DNA of 64,000 bases from Metellina segmentata (Eukaryota > Arthropoda > Arachnida > Araneae > Tetragnathidae), in assembly GCA_947359465.1 (NCBI GenBank), contig OX375879.1, positions 17,694,298 to 17,758,297 of the forward strand. Direction: 5' to 3'. This document shows, piece after piece, positions 33,901-45,900 of the stretch; positions within the stretch are counted from its first letter, which is position 1, and the number at the start of each line of letters is the position of its first letter. The notes under the pieces are model-generated. The model saw only the letters and a list, made by a program, of their open reading frames with translations, did not search any database and had not been told where the DNA came from. Made by a program: the position numbers and the translations under genes.

Positions 33901-36900
33901 CCACTACCACCAGCCTGTGTATGCTGTACAAGAGGGGAGCAATTGTTCGCCTGACAGATGGCGTACCCCAATACGATCATCGACGTGATGAATGAGAAAT
34001 CGGGATTCATCTGACCAGGCAACTCTCTACCACTCATCCATGGTCCAGTCTTGATGTTCCTGGGCCCACTTTAGGTGTAGTTTACAATGACGCTTGGTCA
34101 ACACAGGCACACGAGTGGGATGTCTGCTGCAGAGTCAGCAGTCCAACAGTGTCCGCTCAACTGTGTGTTCCGAAACACTTGCGCTTGGACGTGCATAGTA
34201 TTGGGTTGTCAGCTGAGCCACTCTCTCACTCCGATTTTGCTTTACCAAGGCGGACAGTTTCCAACGTCCTCTTTCTTTCATGACGCGTGGACGACCAACA
34301 CCTTGGCGTTTACTGCTGATGTCACCATCACTAGGTATGTCCACACTTGTGCGCTTCATTTTCAACTTGTCTTTCAACGTTCAATTCAACATTAGATTCA
34401 ATATGTGTCAACGCATGCTTTATTGCATGCGCTTAGAGGCATTCCCTTTACCTGTCCACACTCATGCCTCACTTCAGTTTCAAGAAGGATGAAGACGATG
34501 CTATTCTGTTAGGAGGAATCAGTGCGGCCCAATTAGTGATTGGGCTAGCAAATAAACGTAGGAAATCAAGGCGAGCGATTTGTGTGAAAGAATATTTGAA
34601 AACGCGTAATGAGCATTTATTAATTTTACGTTAAAATTTATAATTATTCATTGGAGCACACATTCAAACGCGATGATTATATTTGTGATTTATTTCGCGC
34701 TGGAATCGTTTGCACGTGTTTCCTGTTGCTCACAGCGAATAACAGCTGAATCTGCTTAAAATCGGAACAATATTTCCCCACGTAAAAAAGTTGTTAAAAA
34801 AAAAGAGAGGCTTGTTTTTGCGCCGATGTTTTATTCTATCTCGTCTGAGTACGAATGCCTCTCTCCTTGGATGCAGCTAACATGTATGCCTTCCTTTGCT
34901 TAGTTGATTAAATTCTTGTTGTTACTGTTAGACTTGAGTTTACTTTTCTCGCACCCGCTGATCATTATTAAAATTAAATAATAATTGGAATCTTTCCTGT
35001 TCTTTCAACCAATATATGTGGTTATTGAGACCTTATGTGTGTTGTTGAACCAATAAAATAAATTTAAAACACAATGTATAAAGTGGTTACAAAGCAGGTA
35101 AATAATCGTCCTTACCGATTAGCTGGATTACAAAATTTTACTGCTGAAATCAGAAGATAAAACCTAACTATGCATTATGTTATATGCAAGTACTTATAAA
35201 TATTTGAGTTAAATATACAAATGCAAATACTGATGACCAGCTACAGGCTCAAGCCCAACAAGGCTGGTCCTTTGTTTATGAACTCTCCAATTCCCACTGA
35301 CTATCCAATTGTATCTTAAATTTGTACACTCCCTTTGAATTAACTATATTCTCTGGCAGCACGTTCTAACTGTCTATTACCCTATTAAAGTAGTAGTTTT
35401 TCCTTGAATCCCGATTAAAATGTGTCTTATTCAATTTATACCCATGGCCCCTTGTTCTGTTATCCCTATTGAAATTTAAGCCCTCTGTGTCCCCTTGTTT
35501 TACCAACTTGAAAAGCTGAATCAAATCCCCCCTCCTTCTTCTTTCCAGTGTATACATGTTAAGTTTACTTAAACGTTCATTGTAGTCGAGATTTGCTATC
35601 CCCTTTATTATTTTTGTAGCTATGTGCTGAACCCTTTCAATTCATTCTATATCCTTTCTCATACATGATCATCTAGACGAGTTCATTGAAAATTGTGGGG
35701 ATGGTCATAATGTTTTGGCTTGTTAGTGTATTTTGCTTTGATGAAAATATTATCGAAACTTTGCTGTGATTATGAATTCTTCAAATTCCCAACATGAGAA
35801 TCAAACATATCTTAATTACATTTTAAAATTTTATGCTTTATACGATTCCTTCGTGACTTTTATTGTACTGTTTTGTCTAACAATGTTTCATTCATTTTAG
35901 TGATTTGAAAAGGGACGTAACAGTTGTAATCAGCAGCAAAGGCTTTTTCAAAACTGGGATGATGAGTGACATTGTTCAGGTACTCTCATACTATATATAT
36001 CTAGGTTAAATAGTTGCGAATTTCAAGGAAAATATTTCATCACATTTTATTGTTGATATAGCATGCCATGCTGCTTCCCATTTTGGTGTGCCACCTGCGC
36101 TTCCATGATTCCTTAAGCAACTTGGAAGACAAAATAGGCTACAAGTTCTCTGACCGCTTCCTCCTGCAGGTGATATATTTGTTTTTTATTTAATTGTTTA
36201 TGATAGCAAATCCTATTTACATTACCATTCGCAAATTGTGTTGAAGCATGATGCAGGGATTGTAAAATAAACTTTAAAACATGTATGATCTAAAACTGTT
36301 TAAAAGTGTTTTGGACCTACATCTTTACCATCTCTCAATACCAAAACAAACATGAGCTAAAACGTATTTAGGTAAACATCACTGAATGGTGTCGACACGC
36401 TTTTTTAAGAAAACCTTTCTGTTATGTCTTGTAATATTGAAATAAGAGTGTAACTCCAAGTCCAACTAGACATTTAATAATTATAAAGAGACTGCATATC
36501 ATGAAAAGGATTGCATCAGATAAATGAACTGAAAATAATATGTGTGCACAAAACTGTAATGTAAACACAAGAAAGAGTAATATTAAATACCAGTGATTTC
36601 CGACTTGTTAATGTAAACACAGAAAAAAACCTTGTTCCTAATTGAAATTTTTTGTCATTTGAAACAGGTTGGTCATTATCAAGACCTAATTGTGCAGGAG
36701 TGTTAGGCCCTGTTCATATGAAGCGTTGTCTGACATGCGTTTTATGTTGACACAAAACATGGTTAGCCAAAATACATAGAGTTCTACTGGAGCGTTCACA
36801 TGCAGAAAACTACTCAATCAGGTGTTTTAATTGCTTGATTGTTCCGAGGGATACAGTGATTCTAGAGTTTCAACTGAAGCTTTAGGTACATAGGAATAAG

Positions 36901-39900
36901 GTATGCTGTTCACATGACATGCATTTTGACTGGCATTGGGGCTCTTTTTTAATTCCCTAGTCGAAGTTTCTATCTTCACGATCGTTCAAGATTAGTATAA
37001 ATTTTAACGGATATGAAATCTGCTGAAAATTTTACACCATATCGTTACTTTAAATGTAATTTTCTTTAAATAATTTTTCAATTCTAACTTTTATATTTTT
37101 GCAATATGAATTTGGCCGCATTTGAGGAAGATATTCTTTACAAACACAAAAAGGATTATTTATCTCTTTTTATGGAAAAAATATATCTTGAATGAAGTAC
37201 TAGCCTTTGTATTTAATACTATTAAAAATACGATGCAAATTTAATCTTGTTTAATGTTTTGAAGATAGTTTCAAACAAAAAGGAATAGTAGGTAATTTTA
37301 TTTTAAGATAAAGGTATACCCACAACAGTTTGTTTAAGTTTCAATATGGGGCAAACGTCTTTAGAATAAGCTAAATTAAAACATTCAATTTGAAGCTAAA
37401 CTTTGTGAAGTTATTTTTTTAATGACCTCAATGTGAAAGAGGATTTTCAATTTTATTCATGTTTCACACCCTTGTATTAAATGGAACTTGGCATGACTTT
37501 TGAAAATGAACTTATAAGCCTGATTTACTGTTAGATTATTTTTTGTAGAATTTATATTTTAATCTTAAAGTTATTTCTACTTTTATTGAAATGTTTATAT
37601 TTTACAGATGAAATTTCTCGTTGCAATCTTCCGGTTTTCGATATAAACTGTTTTTTAATCATTCTTAGATATATATTATAGATTTTCATAATTCTTGCGT
37701 CTTCTCAACGGGTTTTAATCAAGTTTTAGTTGAAATATTCCCCTGTCATTGTTCCATTCACGGTTCCGTTTGTGCTACAAATCCTCTGAAAGAGAGTAAG
37801 TTGAAGGATTAGTTTTGTTTCAGGTAGTCTTAACTGTAGTTAAATTGACTAATGTGTGCTTTTCATCTAAACATTTTATTGGTAGGTAATTGATGTCGCA
37901 CTTGACGGGCACAACTGGCTATTAACGGATGGGTGGGATCAAACACCAATGATGAGATCAGACGATACCACCATGTGATTTTGAGCCACATGTAAATGAC
38001 AGAGCTGGAATCGCATTCTCCAAATTTGCACACCATGCCAACGGAAGGACATTTTTAGGCCATGGCAGATTTAACGTGTATCAGCCTCCTTTGTACACAA
38101 CGTTCTTGGGTTAAATTCGAACTCGCAACCCTCCAGTCGATGTTTTATACAACATATTCTAATCCTACAGTCCATCCTATTATTATCATTAATGTTACTA
38201 CTTTTAATGATATTTTTATTAAACCATGTAGATGGAAAGTCCATTTTCAATTTCCAGATTTTTGATTAGATCTGTTTGTTGGTCAATTTATGATCTTTTT
38301 AGAGTAATTTGATCACCATTGAGTGTTTGATAATTATATTCATTGTGTACTGGTTTTCGATTCTGTTTTGCTGAAACATTCCCAATCACATGCGTTACAT
38401 ATGACTCATCTGTCAGTTTTTGGCACCTGACATAAATGACCTTGCCCTACCCTTAATGTAAGCAAATTCTTCTATCAGCGTTCAATTGACACCAGAAAGA
38501 GGGATTAGTTATCGTTACGGATAGTCGTCCATGATCTTCTAATTGATGAAATACATAAATTCATACATTCTAAAATAATTTTTAAAAACTTGGGTTCGTA
38601 CTCCCTCAGTTTAGTATACTAAGTCGTAAACATCCTGTGTGTTAATGTATCACCCAAAATGGGATGTACCCAATATCTCCTTTGTTTCTGTAATCGTCGC
38701 TTATGGCAATCTTAATTACAACTACAGAAAATTTATTTTATATTATGAAAACTGTTTTTGGTATTGATCTGGCATAGAATTTTACGCAGATTTTAAATCT
38801 GTTGAAATTTTTACTCTTATCTTCAACGATTGCAAAGATAGAAACTTGAATTGGGTAATAAAAAACATAGTTTAATGCTTAAGGAAAGTTCACCTTGGAA
38901 AACACAAAGGGGTGTTCACATGGGCTTTTTAAAAATGCACGTTCAAATGCACATTAGAAAAACTCATGTGAACAGGCCCTTAACATAATATACAAAGGTT
39001 ATGTGAATGACCAACAGCCGTGTGGATGAATGACAAGGGGGACATATCAGTCTGGAGTGACAGTCTAGAAAGTTTGTCTGTTGCTTGTTAATTTGAATGA
39101 GTGATTTTTTCGTTAGAGAGATGTCAAAAGGTGTTAACAAACAATATGCATGCCTACTGATGCTTAAAATAAAATCTTAGAAGAAATGGCTACTACTGTC
39201 TCAAGACAAGAAAGTACAGAATACTGGAGAATGCATTGCTGAGAAAAGGAATAAAGCAAAAGGTAGCAAAGATGAAATAAATAATAAGCCAAAAGATAAT
39301 ATAAAAGAAGTTGGGTTTGAAGTTACAATGAGTCGAAAATATTTTCAAGGTACACAATTTCAGCACTGAAAAAACCCATTGCTTTTGCAAAGGCTTGTAA
39401 AAATTCAGTTGAGAAGTATTTGTAAATTTGTTTCATCAAAGAAAACAGATACCTCAATAGTTTTTGTGCATAAATAGGTCAGCTTTTGATATTAAATGTA
39501 AATAAATAATTTAATGCAATTATTATGTATATTAACTATAGCATTTCTTAATTGTCATGTTGCTTAATTTTATTACAAATGCTTTAATTGTGCAGATTAT
39601 ATTCTATGTTTAAAATATATTTTCATCTATTTCCTTTAGCTAAGTTTTGGGATTCGAAAAACGAGTAATGGTAGATTCTTAATTTCTTTTATTTGTAGCA
39701 TATCTCTTAAGTTCTTGTTGAATTTTAAGGCACCTTTACTTTGTTATATATGTAACCCACACCTCAAAGGGTACGGTGACCATTTTCCACTTATTAGATT
39801 GAGTCCTTAACAAATTTAAAACTACTTTTATTGTGTACTGACAAAACTAAAGTGAAAAAAAAAATTGTAATTAGTTACTTAAAAAGCTGCAAATCTCATA

Positions 39901-42900
39901 ATGTAAAATTTATTTCTGGAACGAATTTGAAGCTCATATTTGATTACTCTGAACAACAAATTATAAAAATAGAAACCCTATAAAAGTCAATAAAAAAATA
40001 TGCACAATTTTTACAAACTAATAATGAGTTTTAGTCCTGATTTTATTGATGTTTAATCAAACACACCTGACCACAGTTTGAAACTGATATTTTTAGCTGG
40101 CACTCACCCACCCATCCTATCGAGAGAATTTTGGAACCAATCCAGATCATGCACGAAATTCGTTGACAAATTGTGGCTTGCGTCAACCTCAGTACGGAGA
40201 CAGGAGAATTCATTACATGAACACTCGCAAAAGAGGTAAGAATACAATCTTAGCTCATAGTCTATTAGTATACTGTTAATTACCCAGAAAGCAGAGTTCT
40301 TTATATTTTTAATCGAACTATTATACATTGAAGTTGAAAGCTATAGTACCGGTTTTTACAAAAGAAGTGCTGTAATTTTGTATAAAATAATTTTTAAAGA
40401 GAATACAGTAAGAAAAAAATTCATACTTTATTCTATCTTTTTGACTGTAGAGAACATAATATTGGCCAAATGCCCCTAGCACAAATACTCCTATTTAGCA
40501 ATCCATGTTTTCATATTTTGATCTTTGTGTTTGTTGGATGTTACCATTCAGCTTCTCAATGGTGGTCAGCCACATTAAAATATGTTACCAAAGCTGTAAT
40601 AATATAGAGAAAAGAGTTTTATACTGCGCACATACTCATAACCAAAAATTGTTAATTTCTTTATATTTGCTCAATGGATGCTTGATTTTTTTTAAAAATC
40701 ACTAACCTCTTCAAGTATAAAACATCTCATGATTAAACTGAATGGTCCTCACTACATGCTTGTCGAATGAAAACTGGCATAACTCAACAAAAAATGATAA
40801 CGCTTCTTTTATGACAGCTTGTACTTGAAAAAGTGAGTTTTTTATTACTGTACATAACAAGGCATGTTCTCCAAACATGGATTTTATCATTTAAATTACT
40901 GTCGACCACAATTACTGATACCACAATTTACCTGTTGAAAAGCTTTTGATATCCTTCTTACTTGGTGACTGTTTTATGCGATTTTTGAAATTGTTGAACT
41001 AACAGCATCAACAGTGAATGTTTAGGTTTTTTTTTTTCTTGGAAATACAAAAAGTTAATTTTAAATGTACTTTGTGGAAAATCCTAAATATTTTTTTACC
41101 TGACCTGTGGTGTTGGTGGTCGATGTTTTTGCTGGCTTTGCATGAACACACATTTGCAGTCTTGTTCAGTTTCCATTAAAATTTTGACTGCATTTATTAT
41201 TTATTCATTGTAATTTAATCAGAACAATACAAGAAATTATCAGAAGTTTATTCAACCCTGGAAACGATTATAATTGTAGCTTCCAAGCATATGTTTATCG
41301 TTTTTCCTATTTCAAAAAAATGCTTGGAATTGTACGCATTCAATTGGTTAATTTCAATCTTAATCTTACTACTAAAGGCATCAACACTTTGATAAACATA
41401 ATGTCAAGGTTTGGGAGTCAGCACGAAGCCACTTCCAGCATCAATCACAATGAAAGGCTGGAGTTCCTGGGAGATGCAGTGGTGGAGTTTCTTTCCAGCA
41501 TTCACCTGTTCTATCTGTTCCCTGACCTGGAAGAAGGAGGCCTTGCCACGTACCGTGCAGCCATCGTACAGAATCAACACCTTGCCGTCCTGTCGAGAGT
41601 GAGTGCTACTAGGACACAGTTTTGTTTTTATTTAGAAACTTTTCAGGCTGCAGTAGCCATGTTGCTAGAGCTGTGGATTAGCAACAACGGGAGGGTTGCG
41701 AGTTCGAAACTTAATCCCACCAGACTGTCTGGTACATGGGAGCTGATGCATATTAAATCTATCACAGTTTCAAATGTCCTCACGATGGCATAGTGTGAAA
41801 GTTTGGAGAGTGGGGTGCCAGTGCAGGTGTTTATCTCGTCGTCTGATTGAAGTTCAAAATTACTAGGCTGTTGCCAATCACCCACTGTGTTGTTTCAGTG
41901 CAATGTCAATCATTCACCTCCACCTCAAAAATTCTAATTTTAACAAAAAAAAAAAATAATAAGAGTTACTGTCTGTCTAGAACAAGAACTACTCCAGACA
42001 GAATTTTTTTACCAACTTAATTTGATGCATAAAATATAAAAATAAAAAATTTACATGAAGAAGTGTTTTTAAAGTAATTATTGATTTTGTTCTGTAATTT
42101 TTATTGAAATGTCAAGTATTCAGTAAAGAATATTAATATACAGTATTTGTTTAATATGTTCATCTACTTTGACATGATTTATGGTTTGTCTTAATTTTAA
42201 AAATTTTATTTAGAAACAGCTTATATTGAAGCTGATATTTGATACTAGAGTCTTCTTTTCTCAAGATTAGGCTGTAAGCAATGAAAAAAGTGATTTTAAA
42301 GTATAATTGCATCTAACTGACCCACATAGTCATGTAAAATCAGATCATGCATTTATTTTAGAAAGTCCCTAAATGGACCAACAGAAATTTAGTAGACACC
42401 CTATTTTGGCAAATTTGAGGGTAGGTGCCTGGTGGCATTGTGTGATAGTGGTTTGTTTGCCTTTCTCTCATGTCACCTCCTGCAATTCCCTTATCTCACG
42501 AATACCTGGAGAGCATGAAACAAAACATAGGAGGATAGACTGTTTGCTTTTGTTCAGGAGACTTGTTAACAGGTGCTCCTCTGCGAGAAAACGGGCTTGG
42601 GTGTAGGATGTGCTCTGGAACAACACAACGTGCTACTCGGGATGGTCTAGGATTCATCCCAAAGGGAAAGATACAAGGACAACGTCATTTTAAACCACAG
42701 TCAGAGACCACTATCAACACTTGAGCTGCCACCGCACTCTCCAGACTTCACTCCATGCAAATGTGAGGACATTTGAGGTTATCGCAGATTAAACATGCAC
42801 CCTCTTCTTTGTACATGAGTGATTTGATCAAATCTCGAACTTGGAACCGTCCTTGCTGATCCGACTCTTTCAACAGGGTTGCTGCAGTCCTTGGATCCAC

Positions 42901-45900
42901 TAGGGAAAATTCACCGTCTTGCTTCTATGGCAACAGACGGGTACTATAGAGCAGTTTTCATTGTAGACAGTTGAAGTGATTCACATCTGTACTCTGGGTC
43001 CAACAACCAAAAAAATTTCAATTAAATTTTTGAGAGAAAAATAGGGGAGCATTTGGTTATTTTGTCACCTGTATTTTTATTATTCTTTACATTGTGCCAG
43101 AAGCTATATTATGCTAATTTATTTTTCTTTCCATCATGACAGAAACTTCAGTTGGAGAAATTCATGCTGTATGCTCATGGATCAGATCTTTGTCATGACC
43201 TTGAACTTAGACATGCAATGGCTAACTGTTTTGAGGCATTGATGGGTTCGTCTGCATTTCTTATTTCTTTTCTGGAATATGGTTTTGAACATTTTCATAC
43301 TTGCTGAATTTTATGCTTTCACTGCGTCCTGGGAAATCCTTAGTGTCAGGTTATGCCGATTTAAAATGGAGCAATTTTTATGTATTTTAAAAATCACTTA
43401 AAACCTTTTTTCTAAATTCAAGTTGAATCAGTTGTGCTAGGTTATTTCAGTTTTGATAGTTCAAATTGAAGATGAAATAACCTGGGACAGAATGCATGGC
43501 AGAAACAAATAGAAACGTTTGCTGCTATTCAGTGAAAGGGCCTCAAAGTGGCCCAGTTGCAAGAGCATTATATAGGCGAGACCCCTAGCCAGTTTGAAAC
43601 TCTGTCCAGCCGAAAACCGTCTTGTATACGAGTGCTAGTGCAAGTTAAATCTGTCAAGGCCAAAAAATGAAAGTGGTTTGCCATCTCAGGTGGCCTGGCC
43701 TCAACCAAAAAAAGTTTTGTACCCAAGTTCAATTCCCTAAACTTTGTGCCCCTTCTATTAAAACTAAACTACCTAATAAGAGAGATTCTATCCTACATAA
43801 TTGGTTACTCATAAAAGTTTATCCCTTCTTTTGCATGTTCTGCTGTGAAAGTCTTGAAGGCCAATGAATAATTTCTATTTTTCAAACATATTTCCTGGTA
43901 TATTTTATAAACCCTCGTTTTGCACAAATCTATACTTACTATTTAGAAAGTACACTGATCTGCATGTCCCAAATTAATACTCTTTAGAAACTATACTTAT
44001 TTGCTTGTTATATGTCCACTGATTTTAAACTTATACGGGCAGCAGATTATAATTAAAATGATAAAAATTTGATTTAAATAAATTAATCTAATATCTTTGG
44101 TGAATAAATTTTCTATTGTGAATTTTGTACTTTTTTTTGCTGTTATCAAATGATTTTCATTTTTGTAGTCAATGCTGCCATTTATCAATCTTTCACTTTT
44201 TCTATGTCTATGAAAAAAAAAGCTTGGTAAAATGTTGAAAGAATATTGAAATTTTGTTAGATATGTGTTGAATATGTTGCGATAATAATTCTCTAAAGGA
44301 GTATGAATGCAGACAAGGAAGAGTTAACACAACCGAAGATATTTTTGATTGCATTGATAAAAATACATTGCATTGTGTTCTTAAACCCTCAATCATGTTT
44401 AAAATGTCATTTATAAAAAAAATTACTGCAACAAAACTGAAAATTCATAAGCTGGCATCTTTGCATTCATATCCTGGAATTTTATCAAAATTTGAACATT
44501 ACAAATGTTTCAATTTTTGTTCAAACTTAGAGTGTGTTATGTTTTAATTCTTGTATTTGCAGCTTAGAAAGTTGCAAGTTCAATAGCTGTCTGAAAAATT
44601 GTCTTTCTAATTTTAGGTGCACTGTTTCTGGATGGTGGAATTGAAATGGCAGATAAAGTATTTTCAAAAACTTTGTTTCCTGAACAAGAGCTTCAAGAAG
44701 TGTGGAAAAATTATCCATTACATCCTCTACAGGTAATTAATTCTGCATCAGCTCCTTGTAACATCTTACATTTGTTATTTCAGGATAAATCATATGTAGG
44801 TAGTCTAGTAACATAATTCCCACACTGCATCTTGGAAAGGCCTGATTTTTTATTCCATTTTTTAGAGGGCCCTTGAAAAGATTAACAAAGTTAAAACCAA
44901 ACCAGTTAGTCCAGTTAAACAAACTAAGTTTGTTTCCAGTACCTATTATGTGTACAAAAAGTGGCTGTCATTTTGTGGTTTTTATGCATTGATACACTTT
45001 CTGCAAACTCATTCCGTTTCTCAGTGCAGTGAGAGGAATATTTTGTTCCATAATATTTGTAGAAGAGTCCGTTTGAATGTCTTTAATCCATGTTAAGTGT
45101 TCCACCAGTGTTCTGACTTGGTAGACGAGTGATTAACAATCGGATCCTCAGTTCAGCAGGATCTGGGTTTGAATTCCTCTTAAAAATGCTTTTCTTACAG
45201 AATCCACTTTAATTTGTAGGTCCTAGTCTTAATACACCGTGTTTGTTGCAAAAAAAAAAAAAGAACAAATCAAACTTGTGTAAGGGTGGTCCTAAAAAGG
45301 AAAAATAGACTTGAAAATGCCATAAAGAAAGGATTTATTTTGCTTGAAGAGTAGGAATCGTGAGTTGCACATTAACAAGACAATTTTGGTCTTACTTACT
45401 TGGAATGTTTTCTACTTTTAGCTTTAGTTTTTACATCCAACACTATTTTACTTGATAAGTGTATAGTCAATTTATTCTTAGTGAGACTTGGTTTATTAAG
45501 AAAAACTGTGTGTGAAATGCTAATTTAATTTTTGTTTTCCAATCATTTTTATTTCTATACACAGAATAAGACATACAAGAATTAAAAAAGTGTTCAACTA
45601 CCGCCTGACTTTACATTAAAATACTTCCAAGTGTCATACTCTCAAAAACAGACTATAACAGGCACTTATTGTTCATGTTTGTTACTAAATGAATAGACTT
45701 GCAGGATAGTTACTAAACAAGTACAATTGGAACTCTAGAAACATTTCATGCTATTTGAAAAACTCTTTAACATCTGATATAACATCACTAGTTTTATAAA
45801 TTTTATGTGGTTCATACATTAATTGTTAACTTTTTTGTTTCATAGGAACAAGAACCAAATGGTGATAGGAAATGGATTACATCAGTACCATTGCTTCAAG

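Larger units (their letters stand above)
33401..35728 (-). mobile_element. Tc1-family transposon carrying older or nested remnants
   Basis: The ends are CACTGAAGAGCCAAAACATT on the left and AATGTTTTGGCTTGTTAGTG on the right, both flanked by TA (33399-33400, 35729-35730). The TIR with AGCCAAAACATTATGACCA is a widespread Tc1-type end. The transposase lies at 33401-34390 on the minus strand. The segment from about 34395 to 35655 is foreign, holding a PIF/Harbinger-like frame and a CR1/Jockey-like LINE end. Confidence 0.85.
36706..38979. mobile_element. PIF/Harbinger-type DNA transposon, 2.3 kb, no transposase
   Basis: TTA flanks both sides (36703-36705, 38980-38982). The ends GGCCCTGTTCATATGA and TCATGTGAACAGGCCC form an inverted repeat with two mismatches. 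A 3-bp TTA duplication and GGSCC ends are typical of PIF/Harbinger. Inside are an inverted (36975-37100) and a direct (38745-38865) copy of the TTTTCCGCAGATTT repeat near the two ends, and a reversed SINE (37870-38135). No nuclease frame is found. Confidence 0.8.
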
